In this document: positions 33,521 through 43,291 of the stretch, piece by piece | Position numbering within the stretch: the stretch's first letter is position 1 | Layout of the letters: each line of letters opens with the position of its first letter | Assembly: GCF_008065115.1 (NCBI RefSeq) | Contig: NZ_CP042913.1 | Coordinates: forward strand, 4,691,278-4,755,277 | DNA from: Bythopirellula goksoeyrii | GTDB lineage: Bacteria > Planctomycetota > Planctomycetia > Pirellulales > Lacipirellulaceae | Reading direction: 5' to 3' | Length of the DNA: 64,000 bases | Program-made: the position numbers and the translations under genes | The notes under the pieces: generated by a model | What the model saw: the letters and a program-made list of their open reading frames with translations, nothing else | What the model was told of the DNA's origin: nothing | The model's database searches: none

Positions 33521-34468
33521 ATGGCGGAATCTGAAACCTTAGACCCCTCCCCTCCCCTGCCGGAGAACATTCGCAGTGTGCAACCGGGTGGGGGCGTCTG
33601 TTACCAGATTGAGCTTACCTGGGGTCGCTGGCGTAGGTGGTATCTGCAGACTTTTCGTCAAGGATATGTCTGGCGGATGGCCGACCTGCGTCGGGGAGAC
33701 TCCACAGGGGCTCCGCATGAGATTCTCGACCCCCGTGATCTCAAATATTGCGAAAATCAATGCACAGCCCATTGGCTCCCGTCTGACGACCCCTTCACGT
33801 GGCGAGACCGGCTACCATTCGCCCGCTGGGGACTTGCTGAATTGCAGATCATGGGCTGGCCCTTGGTCGCTGCGATTGCTCTCTTGCTGTGGCTGGGCAG
33901 TCCGTGGCAGTGGTTTGCTGTGATACCGGCCGTGGTACTGGCTCTGATCGTTTATTTCTTCCGTGATCCACCTCGCCAGATTCCCACGGATCCCTCAGCA
34001 ATTGTCTCACCAGCTGACGGCACGATCGCTGAGATCACTGAAGTTGATCACTACGATTTTTTCAACGGTCCCGCGGTTCGCATCGGAATTTTTCTCTCCA
34101 TATTCAATGTGCATGTCAATCGTTCCCCACGAGCAGCGCGTGTCGTTGACATGCACTACAAGCCGGGAGAATTCCTCAACGCGATGAACCCCGAAAGCGC
34201 GATTCGCAATGAATTCATGTGGATCGGACTGGAGGAGCTTGACCATCCAGAGCGAAAACTGGCCGTGCGAGCGATCTCAGGGTTAATCGCCAGACGAATC
34301 GTCTGCATCCTACGGCCTGGGCGGGAGGTCCAACGTGGCGAGAAATTTGGTATGATCAAGCTTGGTTCACGGACGGAGTTGATTCTACCTCGGGATTCGG
34401 TCGAGGTGACCACGGCTGTCGGTAACAAAGTGCTAGCCGGCAGTTCGATTCTGGCCCGGTATCGATAG
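33521..34468 (+). CDS. psd: Phosphatidylserine decarboxylase with N-terminal extension
   Basis: It makes phosphatidylethanolamine from phosphatidylserine at the membrane. The 315-residue protein has the pyruvoyl-enzyme motifs VSPADGTIAEI and FNVHVNRSP. The self-cleavage region is GMIKLGSRTEL, where the serine in the GSR turn becomes the pyruvoyl group. Before the enzyme domain (from about residue 140) lie about 100 soluble residues that do not match the usual family and a membrane segment near 112-146. pssA follows after 29 bases, so both steps of PE synthesis are in one operon. Confidence 0.9.
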   Translation: MAESETLDPSPPLPENIRSVQPGGGVCYQIELTWGRWRRWYLQTFRQGYVWRMADLRRGDSTGAPHEILDPRDLKYCENQCTAHWLPSDDPFTWRDRLPFARWGLAELQIMGWPLVAAIALLLWLGSPWQWFAVIPAVVLALIVYFFRDPPRQIPTDPSAIVSPADGTIAEITEVDHYDFFNGPAVRIGIFLSIFNVHVNRSPRAARVVDMHYKPGEFLNAMNPESAIRNEFMWIGLEELDHPERKLAVRAISGLIARRIVCILRPGREVQRGEKFGMIKLGSRTELILPRDSVEVTTAVGNKVLAGSSILARYR

Positions 34469-34497
34469 TAATAGATGATTTCCCCCAAAATATCTGC

Positions 34498-35364
34498 ATG
34501 AGACCTATTCGCGCAATCAACGTGCTGCCGACCCTGTTTACCTTGGGAAACCTGGTGTGTGGGTTCTTCGCGATTGTCGTTGCTAGTCGAATTGCCAAAG
34601 CGGGTACCGTTGACATCTTGCCCTCGCCCAAGCTGGAAACTTATCGCCACATCTTCGATAGCATTGATCCAACACATAATCTCATGCTTTGCGGTGGCTT
34701 GATTTTCCTAGCAATGCTGTTTGATACTTTTGATGGCCAGGTCGCTCGCATTACCAGAACCACTAGCGATTTCGGCGGCCAGCTCGATAGCTTGTGCGAC
34801 GCGGTATCCTTCGGCGTAGCCCCAGCTATCCTATTGGTAAAAATGTGTCCAGACTTTACCAGCGTCCACCGCGAAGCGGTCTGGTCAATCTCTGCCCTGT
34901 TCGCATGTTGCGCGACTTTGCGACTCGCCCGATACAATGTCGAGACCGATGAAACCGATGACCACGGCACCTTCACTGGACTCCCATCCCCTGCCGCGGC
35001 GTCAGTAATTGCCAGCTGGGCCATGTTCTCCTATACACTCCGCAATGAGATTAACTATGAGAACTTCGCCGGCTATGACTGGTGGTTACAACGTATCCTG
35101 CCGCTCTGCGCGATAATCATCGCCGTACTGATGGTTTCACGAATTCCCTATCCACACATTGTTACTCAATTCGTGCGGGGCCGGCGCAGCTTTGCGCATG
35201 TCGTCGGCTTGCTATTTGCCATTATGCTATTGGTGACTTTTCGATGGTATGTGGTTCCTTTCGTGTGTGGGCTTTATGTGGCAGTTCCCGCAGCACAATA
35301 CCTCTGGAAGTTATCTCGAGATAAAGCGAATTTGAAAAAACCAGTATCTGGTGAGGTCGCATAA
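34498..35364 (+). CDS. pssA: CDP-diacylglycerol-serine O-phosphatidyltransferase
   Basis: It makes phosphatidylserine from CDP-diacylglycerol and serine in the inner membrane. The CDP-alcohol phosphotransferase signature is complete: DTFDGQVAR, then G eight residues later, then D-x3-D in GGQLDSLCD. The 288-residue protein has about seven to eight membrane segments and starts with the usual NVLPTLFTLGNLVCG. It lies between psd and ribE; ribE starts 2 bases after its stop, so translation is probably coupled. Confidence 0.95.
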   Translation: MRPIRAINVLPTLFTLGNLVCGFFAIVVASRIAKAGTVDILPSPKLETYRHIFDSIDPTHNLMLCGGLIFLAMLFDTFDGQVARITRTTSDFGGQLDSLCDAVSFGVAPAILLVKMCPDFTSVHREAVWSISALFACCATLRLARYNVETDETDDHGTFTGLPSPAAASVIASWAMFSYTLRNEINYENFAGYDWWLQRILPLCAIIIAVLMVSRIPYPHIVTQFVRGRRSFAHVVGLLFAIMLLVTFRWYVVPFVCGLYVAVPAAQYLWKLSRDKANLKKPVSGEVA

Positions 35365-35366
35365 CC

Positions 35367-35966
35367 ATGTTTACAGGGCTCGTAGAGAGTTTGGCGACCG
35401 TGCGAAACCTGGCCTCCCAGGGACCAGGTGTGAGACTGGAGATAACCGACGCTCTAACCGCAGCCCGTTCGGCGGTCGGGGACAGCATCGCGATCAATGG
35501 CTGCTGTCTAACGGTTGTGGCTCTCGATGAGGAGGTCCTAGCATTTGAAGCTGGCGAGGAAACCCTTCTGCGAACAACTTTAGGCAATGTAAGTGTAGGG
35601 GACCGAGTCAACTTGGAAACTTCACTTTGCCTGGGCGACGAGCTTGGTGGTCACCTCGTAACAGGCCATGTTGATGGCGTTGGGGCGGTTGAAGAGCGAA
35701 TCGACGATGCTGAGTGGTCCAAGTTTTGGCTGCATGTCCCGGGTGATTTGACTCGACAGATGGCCAGCAAAGGGAGCGTGGCAGTCGATGGCGTGAGCCT
35801 CACCTTAGTCGATGTGGAACGTCACCGATTCAGTGTGGCGCTGATTCCCCATACACTCAAAGTAACCACGCTGGGGCTGCGGCAAGTGGGTGACCGAGTC
35901 AATTTAGAAACCGATGTTCTGGCCAAGTATGTCGCACGTCAACTTGCCTGGCAATCTGAAAAGTAG
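35367..35966 (+). CDS. ribE: Riboflavin synthase, alpha chain
   Basis: It forms riboflavin from two molecules of 6,7-dimethyl-8-ribityllumazine. The 199-residue protein opens with the family hallmark MFTGLVESLATV. The two lumazine-binding repeats each carry the pattern SIAINGCCLTV / SVAVDGVSLTLV and a G-H-V(D/E)G turn (GHLVTGHVDGVG). Its start is 2 bases after pssA. I see no FMN riboswitch. A REP-like hairpin and rsmA follow. Confidence 0.95.
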   Translation: MFTGLVESLATVRNLASQGPGVRLEITDALTAARSAVGDSIAINGCCLTVVALDEEVLAFEAGEETLLRTTLGNVSVGDRVNLETSLCLGDELGGHLVTGHVDGVGAVEERIDDAEWSKFWLHVPGDLTRQMASKGSVAVDGVSLTLVDVERHRFSVALIPHTLKVTTLGLRQVGDRVNLETDVLAKYVARQLAWQSEK

Positions 35967-35979
35967 GTGTTGGCATCAA

Positions 35980-36005
35980 CCGGGGTCGAGGACGACCCGG
36001 CTCAC
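35980..36005 (+). repeat. REP-like hairpin element, copy 1
   Basis: CCGGGGTCG-AGGA-CGACCC-GG followed by CTCAC. The core stem GGGTCG/CGACCC closes a four-base loop. The same element occurs twice between queD and queE (43872-43896 and 43932-43957), here in the orientation of the second. It lies in the 72-base gap between ribE and rsmA. Confidence 0.65.
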
Positions 36006-36038
36006 ATCTCGAAACTCGAAATTTGAAACACTCCGCCC

Positions 36039-36944
36039 ATGAACCGCCAGACCAAGACCTTCTTAATGAATCGTTTCCGCGAGATGGGGATATCTCCGGC
36101 AACGCGGCATGGGCAAAACTTTCTCATCGATCTGAACCTCCACCGAGTGATCATCGACGCTGCCGATCTTACTGAGCAGGACGTTGTGTTGGAAATTGGT
36201 ACGGGCACGGGAGCCTTGACAACGTTGATGGCCGAAAAGGCTGCCGGGGTGGTCACTGTTGAGATCGATGGCCACTTGTTCGAACTTGCAAGCGAACAAC
36301 TCATCGACTTTCCCCATGTGACGATGCTCCACCAGGATGCACTCAAGAACAAAAACAACTTTGACAGCCGGGTACTAGAAGCGATTGGCGAAAAACTGGC
36401 AGAGTACCCCGATCGCCGCTTAAAACTAGTGGCCAATCTACCTTACAACATCGCTACACCCGTGCTGAGCAATCTTTTGCTTTGCGAACATGTGCCCCAT
36501 TCCATGGTAGCCACCATTCAAAAGGAGTTGGGAGACCGTATCGTGGCGCAACCTTGGAGCAAAGACTACGGGGCGCTCAGCGTGTGGATGCAGGCTCAGG
36601 CCGAAGCGGAAATTGTGCGATTGATGCCACCAACGGTATTCTGGCCAATGCCAAAGGTTGAGTCGGCTATTGTGCGAATAGTGGTCGATCCGGCCAAGCG
36701 AAGCACAATCCCTGACTTGCGATTTTTCCATCAGTTTGTCAAAGCAATTTTCATCCATCGTCGCAAGTTTCTGAGGGCGAATGTCGTGGCGGCTCTCAAA
36801 CACCACCTCTCCAAGGCCGAAGTGGACGAGATACTAGCTGAGATGCAACTTTCTGATGAAGCTCGCACCGAGCAACTCGATGTGTCGACACTCATGAGAC
36901 TAACGGAATTGGTACGGTCTCGTGCACCAAACTGGACACTATGA
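36039..36944 (+). CDS. rsmA: 16S rRNA (adenine(1518/1519)-N6) dimethyltransferase
   Basis: It dimethylates two adjacent adenines near the 3' end of 16S rRNA. The 301-residue protein has GQNFLID, the SAM site VLEIGTGTGALT, the acidic TVEIDGHL and the catalytic motif LVANLPYNIATPV (N-L-P-Y). The C-terminal domain shows VESAIVRI and the FIHRRKFLR motif. ATG 36039 follows a REP-like element. A small helix-turn-helix gene is convergent 45 bases after its end. Confidence 0.95.
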   Translation: MNRQTKTFLMNRFREMGISPATRHGQNFLIDLNLHRVIIDAADLTEQDVVLEIGTGTGALTTLMAEKAAGVVTVEIDGHLFELASEQLIDFPHVTMLHQDALKNKNNFDSRVLEAIGEKLAEYPDRRLKLVANLPYNIATPVLSNLLLCEHVPHSMVATIQKELGDRIVAQPWSKDYGALSVWMQAQAEAEIVRLMPPTVFWPMPKVESAIVRIVVDPAKRSTIPDLRFFHQFVKAIFIHRRKFLRANVVAALKHHLSKAEVDEILAEMQLSDEARTEQLDVSTLMRLTELVRSRAPNWTL

Positions 36945-36989
36945 AATGGCAAGCCGTTTGCGAAAGCTTCCTGCATGAGTTGCCGATAG

Positions 36990-37214
36990 TTAACCTCCAT
37001 TCACTCTTTGCCACCCACGTTCAAACTCCTTCACCGCCGGGTCGGGAACACGGAGCTGACCTTCGAGATCGACAAAAGGCAACTTACCTGACTTGAGAAG
37101 CGCACGAATCTTACGGCGAGAAACGTGCCATCGGTGAGCCAGGTGTGTAAGCGAGTGACTGTCCTCGATAGGATCATGATGCTCAAATGCTGCAGGGCGT
37201 TTCATGGGTGCCAT
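36990..37214 (-). CDS. Small helix-turn-helix (excisionase/MerR-like) DNA-binding protein
   Basis: A 74-residue protein whose core LTHLAHRWHVSRRKIRALLK followed by SGKLPFVDLEGQLRVPD has the winged-helix shape of excisionase-type HTH domains: a two-helix head, then a wing reading K-L-P-x-x-x-x-x-G-x-L-R-V. There is no phage integrase in the window, so it is more likely a chromosomal regulator. ATG 37214 has GGGAGG 10 bases upstream (37224-37229). It is divergent from hisB. Its target is unknown. Confidence 0.65.
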   Translation of the reverse strand: MAPMKRPAAFEHHDPIEDSHSLTHLAHRWHVSRRKIRALLKSGKLPFVDLEGQLRVPDPAVKEFERGWQRVNGG

Positions 37215-37382
37215 AGTTTCGTGCCTCCCAAGAGATGAGTGAAGGGCGTCAGCAAGTACGCGTTCAGGAGCGATTATACCAGTCAGGGGGACAATCTACC
37301 AAATCGACTGGTTTTCTCGGAGTTTTGGTACCCCTTGAACCAGTCCCCTTTGGTTCAGGTCCATGATAAGATGAAAAGAAAG

Positions 37383-37413
37383 CAATAGCGACCAGGTTTA
37401 GTCGCGGCTATTG
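37383..37413. repeat. Hairpin in the hisB leader, shared motif with 31594
   Basis: CAATAG (37383-37388) pairs with CTATTG (37408-37413), with an inner GCGAC/GTCGC stem. The core GCGACCAG...GTCGCGGCT recurs at 31594-31612 in the terminator-like structure after the SDR gene. It lies 30 bases before hisB. Either a leader structure or a copy of a short dispersed hairpin. Confidence 0.45.
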
Positions 37414-37442
37414 AACTAATTGCAAAATACAAGTGAAACACG

Positions 37443-38033
37443 ATGGCACGTACTGGAAAACTCGAACGTAAGACGAATGAAACTGATATCAATATCGATC
37501 TGTGCCTCGACGGCACGGGTCTAGCAAACATCCAGACTGGCGTTGGTTTTCTGGATCACATGCTTGATCTTTTCACAAAGCATGGGGCATTCGATATATC
37601 GCTCAAGGCCGATGGCGACCTACATGTTGATCAACATCACACCGTGGAAGACTCCGGCATTTGTCTGGGCTTGGCGCTTCGAGAGGCGTTAGGTAACAAG
37701 GCCGGGATTCGCCGCTATGGGCATTTCACGCTGCCGATGGAAGAAACCTTAGTAACGGTGGCCGTCGATTTCAGTGGCCGCAGCGTATTGGAATATCGTG
37801 CACCTGTACCTGCCGCTAAAATTGGCGACTTCGACAGCGAACTCTTGGAAGATTTCTGGCAAGCGGTCTCTGCCAACGCGCTATGCAATCTTCACGTCCT
37901 CTTGCACTATGGCCGCAACAGCCATCACATTGCCGAGGCAATTTTCAAGGCGACGGCCCGCGCGATGCGGATGGCCGTCGAGTCGGACCCTCGAATGCCC
38001 GGTGTTCCGAGTACCAAGGGGACTCTGGAGTAG
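37443..38033 (+). CDS. hisB: Imidazoleglycerol-phosphate dehydratase
   Basis: It performs the sixth step of histidine synthesis. The 196-residue protein is the single-function form. Metal-binding motifs are [27 protein letters not shown] and the second set [22 protein letters not shown]. No other his gene is in the window, so the pathway genes are scattered. Its end is 13 bases from the convergent ppa gene. Confidence 0.95.
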   Translation: MARTGKLERKTNETDINIDLCLDGTGLANIQTGVGFLDHMLDLFTKHGAFDISLKADGDLHVDQHHTVEDSGICLGLALREALGNKAGIRRYGHFTLPMEETLVTVAVDFSGRSVLEYRAPVPAAKIGDFDSELLEDFWQAVSANALCNLHVLLHYGRNSHHIAEAIFKATARAMRMAVESDPRMPGVPSTKGTLE

Positions 38034-38046
38034 GTGAGTTTGAAAT

Positions 38047-38658
38047 TTACTCCCCAAATTGCTCGGCGTAGTCCGCCATTGCCGCTTCAATCACTTTCTC
38101 TGCATGTTCTCGACCATAGGCTTCACTGACTTTCACCGGAGGTTCATCCGGAGTGAGCATTTTGTACGTGCTAAAATAATGCCGTAGGCGATTGACCATG
38201 ATCACCGGCAAGTCAGAGACGTCCTGCACATTCTCCCACATCGCATCGTTGTCCAGAATGGCAATGATTTTGTCGTCAGCCTCGTTGTCGTCGAGCATAG
38301 GTAGCCCTCCAATCACGCGCGCCTTGAGTATAACCTCCCCGACATTAATGGGACGCTCGCTGATGACACAAATATCAAGCGGATCGGAGTCGCCAGATTT
38401 AGCTCCTAGCATCATCGCCTTCACCCGGTCGCCACAATACGTCTTAGGGATAAAACCGTAAAGCGTCGGAGCAAAAGAAGACGTGCGATTAGGGCGATCG
38501 ACGCGTAAGTAGCCGGTCTTCTTGTCGAGTTCATATTTCACCCGGTCGAATGGAGTGAGCTCAATGTAGGCATAAACGAGCCGCGGCGCATCAGGACCCA
38601 CTTCAAGACCATGCCACGGGTGGGGCCGCCACTTAAAGAACGGAGCTGGGAAGCTCAT
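38047..38658 (-). CDS. ppa: Inorganic pyrophosphatase, family I
   Basis: It hydrolyses PPi to phosphate in the cytoplasm. The 203-residue protein has the family I signature [10 protein letters not shown] (three metal-binding Asp) and the later [15 protein letters not shown]. It lies 27 bases downstream of the second PPi-type phosphofructokinase on the same strand and is very likely cotranscribed with it, an odd pairing since one enzyme uses the PPi that the other destroys. Confidence 0.93.
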   Translation of the reverse strand: MSFPAPFFKWRPHPWHGLEVGPDAPRLVYAYIELTPFDRVKYELDKKTGYLRVDRPNRTSSFAPTLYGFIPKTYCGDRVKAMMLGAKSGDSDPLDICVISERPINVGEVILKARVIGGLPMLDDNEADDKIIAILDNDAMWENVQDVSDLPVIMVNRLRHYFSTYKMLTPDEPPVKVSEAYGREHAEKVIEAAMADYAEQFGE

Positions 38659-38685
38659 AGAGATTTTCAGCCTTATATGTGTCGC

Positions 38686-40014
38686 CTAACGATGGACTTC
38701 GCCATCATCGACATAAGTTTCAAGAAATCGGGTCAGTCGCTGGAAATCGCTGTCACGTTCGATATAGCGGACAACCGTGACCAGGGTTTCAGGATCGACC
38801 AAGTCGTCGAAGGGGACATACTCTAATTGGAGTTGTCCCGAGATGGAGACCATCACGCCGTTGAGCCGTTTTTCAACAAGTGCCCGATAGGCACCTACGC
38901 CCAATTGGCTTCCAAGCATCACGTCGAAAGCGTGTGGCCTAGCACAGCGGGCCTCGTAGCCGAGTTGCACGGCATTCACCTTGCGTTTCTTGCCAGTTTG
39001 CCGATTGTACTCTTTAGCGATCAAATCGGCGAAGACATCGTGTAAATTGACCGCGGAGATATTGATATGACCGTGATCGTCACGGCCTATCCCTTCGAGA
39101 TACTTGCTGGGCAGGAATTCCGCGAGCCCTTCGGCGATCACGATCACGCCGTACTCTTTGCCCTCGCGCTCGCGGGCTGTCATAGTGGCAACGATGCGAG
39201 GGATGACCGCTTCCATATTCATGACGGGTCGGCTGCTACTCTCGCCCGTGGAGGGATCAACCGTTTCTTCCGTGGTGCGATACTTCCCTACTACGTCTTC
39301 AACACTTACGACCAAGCTCGCTTCGCCTGCGATTGCCACTCCGTAGGCTAGCCAGCCCGCACTACGTCCCATGGACTCACAGAGAAAATAGCTGCGATTG
39401 GCCTCGGCATCTGCCAACAGATTGCGAACTTCGGCGGCAAGAAAATCAACAGCGGTAAAGTACCCAAAAGTGAAGTCGATACCTCGATAATCATTGTCGA
39501 TCGTTTTGGGTAAGTGAACGATGGGAATTCGGTGTGCATCCAGAGGAAGCCGCTCCTGGAACATTTTGAATTTATTGGCCGTTTTGAGTGTGTCATCGCC
39601 GCCGATTGAGATGAGCACGTCCACACCGATTGAGCGGAGTGCCTCATAAACTGTTTTGAGTGGGGCACTTTTTTCTGGATCGGCCAAGTGAGACGGATGA
39701 GAAACCAGCTTTCCCGGGTTGGTACGTGCCGTACCAATCATGATTCCGGAGGAATTGCGAGTCCGACCGAGCATTTTGTGATTGACCATCACATAGTCGC
39801 GACCCTCTTCAAGCGGATGCGAGGGGCTGTACTCCACCAGAGCGGAATACCCATGCTTGATGCCGACGACTTCAATGTCGTTGCGCAGAAAGGCCGTAGC
39901 GGCTGCGGAGATAACTGCGTTGGCGGCAGGAGCAGGCCCACCTGCGAACAAGATCGCCGCCCGACGGAAGTTATGCATCATTTTCGGAGGACGCGAGAGG
40001 GTATTGTCAGCCAT
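38686..40014 (-). CDS. pfp: Phosphofructokinase, pyrophosphate-dependent type (copy 2)
   Basis: A 442-residue phosphofructokinase with SIGGDDTLKTANKF and HLPKTIDNDYRGIDFTFGYF. The G-G-D-D and P-K-T-I-D-N-D residues are those of PPi enzymes; ATP forms have G-G-D-G-S and P-G-T-I-D-N-D. Other sites are ESMGRSAGWLAYG and QLGYEARCARPHAFD. It is clearly not a recent duplicate of copy 1. It may work in the gluconeogenic direction or as a PPi source. It lies between accC (177 bases upstream) and ppa. Confidence 0.92.
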   Translation of the reverse strand: MADNTLSRPPKMMHNFRRAAILFAGGPAPAANAVISAAATAFLRNDIEVVGIKHGYSALVEYSPSHPLEEGRDYVMVNHKMLGRTRNSSGIMIGTARTNPGKLVSHPSHLADPEKSAPLKTVYEALRSIGVDVLISIGGDDTLKTANKFKMFQERLPLDAHRIPIVHLPKTIDNDYRGIDFTFGYFTAVDFLAAEVRNLLADAEANRSYFLCESMGRSAGWLAYGVAIAGEASLVVSVEDVVGKYRTTEETVDPSTGESSSRPVMNMEAVIPRIVATMTAREREGKEYGVIVIAEGLAEFLPSKYLEGIGRDDHGHINISAVNLHDVFADLIAKEYNRQTGKKRKVNAVQLGYEARCARPHAFDVMLGSQLGVGAYRALVEKRLNGVMVSISGQLQLEYVPFDDLVDPETLVTVVRYIERDSDFQRLTRFLETYVDDGEVHR

Positions 40015-40191
40015 AATTTATCGTTCCCAAGTCTCAAGTTGTCAAAATCCAGCTATCGGGTTGGAGGCCGCCGTCTGCCCTGCCCGAGGCTGTGCATTGT
40101 AGCCTAAGGATGCGACCTCGAAAATGGTCCCATGGGGCAGCCAGATTGGCTGTCTTAGAATTTTCAGGTGGAAGCCTGCAATTCGGAAGAA

Positions 40192-41538
40192 CTATCCAAA
40201 CGTGAATTCTCGCTCGATGAAGGTCGTATCGATCCGGCCCTCAGCGAAAGCGCTATGGCTTAGAATCTCCTGGTGCAAGCCGGCCGTGGTCTGAATGCCA
40301 TCGACCTGCAACTCAGAGAGCGCCCGCTGCATCGTGCGGATTGCTTCGACACGAGTAGGCTGATGCACAATCAGTTTACCGATCATCGAGTCGTAGTAGG
40401 GGGGGACCACATATCCGCTGTAGACGTGAGAATCAAATCTCACGCCAAAACCGCCAGGAACGATCAACCGCTCAATTTTTCCCGGTGAGGGACGGAAATT
40501 GTTGCGAGGATCCTCGGCGTTAATGCGGCACTCGATAGCGGCACCAGATTGCACAATATCCTCCTGGCTCATAGAAAGTTTCTCACCCGAGGCGATCAAA
40601 ATCTGCTGCTTGATCAAGTCAATCCCTGTGACCATCTCAGTAACGGGATGCTCAACTTGGATACGGGCGTTTACTTCAATGAAATAGTAGTTGCCTTCCT
40701 TGTCGACAATAAACTCCACGGTAGCAGCGTTGGTGTAATCTGCTTCAGAAATCAAGCGCCGAGCCGAGTTGCACATCGCATTACGGGTTTCTTGATCAAC
40801 GCTTGTGCTGGGGCTTTCTTCGATCAGTTTTTGGTGGCGTCGCTGCACAGAGCAATCACGCTCCCAGAGATGCACAACGTTGCCGTGGTGATCAGCAAGC
40901 ACCTGAACTTCGACGTGGTGCGGTTGTTCGATGTACTTCTCAAGATAAACATCACCATTGCCAAAGGCTGCTTCGGCTTCTGATTTGGCTTGATTGAAGG
41001 CAGTCTTGAGAGCAAGGTCGTTGGCTGCGACCCGCATGCCACGTCCACCACCACCAGCGACCGCCTTAATCAACACGGGGAAACCTACCTCGTGGGAAAA
41101 GTGCAACGCGTCGTCTACTGATTCAACGATTCCGTCGCTCCCCGGCACGACTGGCACCTCAGCCTGCATGGCCAGTTTGCGGGCCTCGTTCTTATCGCCA
41201 AGCTTCGCCATCGCCTCGGGATTGGGACCAATGAAATCTATGTTGCAACTACGACAGATTTCGTTGAAATGAGCGTTCTCTGAGAGAAACCCGTAACCTG
41301 GATGAATGGCTTGCACGTTGCCGACCTCGGCAGCACTGATTACGTTGGCAATTCGCAGATAACTGTCAACGGCACGCGGGGGGCCGACGCAGTAGGCTTC
41401 ATCGGCCAAATCAAGATAGTGGGCACCTCGATCCCCTTCGCTATAGATGGCAACCGTTTCGATGCCCAACTCCTTGCATGCACGGATCACTCGTAATGCG
41501 ATTTCTCCCCGGTTGGCTATAAGGATTCTTTGATACAT
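40192..41538 (-). CDS. accC: Acetyl-CoA carboxylase, biotin carboxylase subunit
   Basis: It carboxylates biotin on AccB with ATP and bicarbonate, the first half of malonyl-CoA synthesis. The 448-residue protein has [19 protein letters not shown] at the N-terminus, the glycine loop [17 protein letters not shown]-grasp residues in [17 protein letters not shown] and the biotin-site RINAEDP. accB lies 68 bases upstream and a Xaa-Pro peptidase before that, the order also found in Bacillus and other bacteria. Confidence 0.96.
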   Translation of the reverse strand: MYQRILIANRGEIALRVIRACKELGIETVAIYSEGDRGAHYLDLADEAYCVGPPRAVDSYLRIANVISAAEVGNVQAIHPGYGFLSENAHFNEICRSCNIDFIGPNPEAMAKLGDKNEARKLAMQAEVPVVPGSDGIVESVDDALHFSHEVGFPVLIKAVAGGGGRGMRVAANDLALKTAFNQAKSEAEAAFGNGDVYLEKYIEQPHHVEVQVLADHHGNVVHLWERDCSVQRRHQKLIEESPSTSVDQETRNAMCNSARRLISEADYTNAATVEFIVDKEGNYYFIEVNARIQVEHPVTEMVTGIDLIKQQILIASGEKLSMSQEDIVQSGAAIECRINAEDPRNNFRPSPGKIERLIVPGGFGVRFDSHVYSGYVVPPYYDSMIGKLIVHQPTRVEAIRTMQRALSELQVDGIQTTAGLHQEILSHSAFAEGRIDTTFIEREFTFG

Positions 41539-41606
41539 GGCGGAGAGCGGGAGCGAAGGAAAAAACCTACTTCAAGTGGTAGGAGAAATAAAGTGACTGG
41601 GGTGAG

Positions 41607-42101
41607 CTAGCCGCGCTGAACCTTGAACAGCTTCTGACCGTATTCGACCGGGTCGCCATTCTCTACAAGGCGGGCCAATAACTTACCGGAACATTCAGCG
41701 GGGATTTCGTTGAACACCTTCATGGCCTCGATGATGCAAACGACAGTATCTGACCCAACAGAGTCACCCACACTCACGAGTGCCGGCGATTCGGGGCTCG
41801 AAGCAACGTAGAAGGTACCAACCATGGGGCTGGTCACATAAGCGACATTAGCCTCTTCGGCCGCAACGGCCTGTGGAGTACTATCGGCTGCTGGAACTGC
41901 TGTTGGAGCTGGCGTTGGAGCAAGTGGCACCGAGGCGCCTCCCACCGTGACCACCGGTTCCTGACCGCGGCGAAGACGAATCCGCTGGTCTCCTTGTCGC
42001 AGGTCAACCTCAGCTAATTCGTGCTCGTTCATTAATTCGACAAGTCGTCGCACTTTGCGAACATCGAATACATCGCTCGATCCGGATCCTCCATTACTCA
42101 T
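41607..42101 (-). CDS. accB: Biotin carboxyl carrier protein of acetyl-CoA carboxylase
   Basis: A 164-residue protein with an N-terminal helical part (VRRLVELMNEHELAEVDL), an Ala/Pro-rich linker (PLAPTPAPTAVPAADS) and the biotinyl domain. Biotin is attached to the lysine in IIEAMKVFNEI, the standard E-A-M-K-(V/M) motif. I chose ATG 42101 (MSNGGSGSSD); the frame is open to 42155 with a basic extension that is not typical. It is flanked by the aminopeptidase gene (98 bases upstream) and accC. Confidence 0.94.
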   Translation of the reverse strand: MSNGGSGSSDVFDVRKVRRLVELMNEHELAEVDLRQGDQRIRLRRGQEPVVTVGGASVPLAPTPAPTAVPAADSTPQAVAAEEANVAYVTSPMVGTFYVASSPESPALVSVGDSVGSDTVVCIIEAMKVFNEIPAECSGKLLARLVENGDPVEYGQKLFKVQRG

Positions 42102-42199
42102 GTCACGTCTCCTGCTGTCCTTTTTGTGGGTGCGTTTCCCTGACCGACCAGCCATCGGTAATTTCCTTTATGGCGATCGGTTGTAAGGCAAGCGAGCGG

Positions 42200-43291
42200 T
42201 CAACCAACCACACATTCTTCTATTTGCTTTGGCACGGAGGTCAAGACTTCATGCCCCTCTCGGGTGACGAGGATATCATCCTCGATCCGCACTCCACCCC
42301 AACCTTCGAGATAAATACCTGGCTCAACGGTCACAATCATGCCCGCCGCCAACACCCTCGATTGACCTTGGGCCAACCTTGGAGCCTCATGGATTTCCAA
42401 CCCCGTTCCATGGCCCAGACCATGCCCAAACTGCTTGCCGTAACCCGCCTTGTCAATGATCGTGCGGGCAACTTTATCGACAGCCTCGCAGGTGACCCCC
42501 GGTCGAATCGCAGCGATAGCGGCCATTTGGGCCTTCAACACCACTTCGTAGATTTTGCGTAATTTAGGCAAGAGTTTACCGGTCACTAACACACGGGTCA
42601 AGTCGCTCATGTACAGGCCCTCGTTCACCCCCCAATCGATCAAGGTGAAGTCCGCCTCGCTCAATCGCTGGTTGGTAGGACTAGCGTGAGGAAGTGCTGA
42701 CCGGTAGCCAACTGCCACGATGGAGGGAAAACTCATGCATTTCCCGCCAAAGCGGCGTGCCTGGTATTCCAGCTCGGTCGCGACCTCCAATTCGGTCATT
42801 TCGGGCCGCAGGCTAGCACGTACCACTTCAAACGCGCGCCGTGCCTGGTCACAGGCGGTGCGGGTACGGTCGATTTCGGTGCGGTCCTTGATCAAACGCA
42901 GTTCTTCAACCCATCCTGTACAGGGGACCAATTCACACCCGGGCACTTCCTTTTCTAACCCTGCGTGAAGTTCGAGCGTCATCGAAGATGCTTCGACAGA
43001 GAGCCGCTTCACCTTGGCCTTGGTAAGTATCTTGGCAACCCAGGGGAGCATCTGCACTCCCGGGCCCCGAATCTCTGTCTCCAAGTCGGGGCACTCTTCG
43101 CTAATTTGAGTCGTGTAACGCTCGTCACTAATGAGGATCCCATGCTTCGGAGTTATGAGCAGGTAGCTATCGTCACCCGTGAACCCTGTCAGATAGGTCA
43201 CATTTACAAAGTTGGTCACCAACAGGGCGTCGGTACCCTCTTTGCGAAGTTCTCTCGCAATTTTGCTGCGGCGTTGGGCATAGTTGGACAT
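42200..43291 (-). CDS. Xaa-Pro aminopeptidase (M24 family)
   Basis: A 363-residue cytoplasmic metallopeptidase that removes an N-terminal residue before proline. The metal ligands are in LIDWGVNEGLYMSDLTRV (two Asp), GHGLGHGTGLEIHE (His), VTVEPGIY (Glu) and RIEDD (Glu), all present. The N-terminal creatinase domain starts MSNYAQRRSKIAREL. ATG 43291 is the likely start, as the extension to 43417 is unlike the family. It precedes accB as in many bacteria, where it is often called aminopeptidase P or YqhT. Confidence 0.9.
   Translation of the reverse strand: MSNYAQRRSKIARELRKEGTDALLVTNFVNVTYLTGFTGDDSYLLITPKHGILISDERYTTQISEECPDLETEIRGPGVQMLPWVAKILTKAKVKRLSVEASSMTLELHAGLEKEVPGCELVPCTGWVEELRLIKDRTEIDRTRTACDQARRAFEVVRASLRPEMTELEVATELEYQARRFGGKCMSFPSIVAVGYRSALPHASPTNQRLSEADFTLIDWGVNEGLYMSDLTRVLVTGKLLPKLRKIYEVVLKAQMAAIAAIRPGVTCEAVDKVARTIIDKAGYGKQFGHGLGHGTGLEIHEAPRLAQGQSRVLAAGMIVTVEPGIYLEGWGGVRIEDDILVTREGHEVLTSVPKQIEECVVG

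Noticed and set aside
36990-37214. Prophage or integrative element signalled by an excisionase-like protein
   Set aside because: No integrase, attachment repeat or phage gene is nearby, and the flanks are housekeeping genes.
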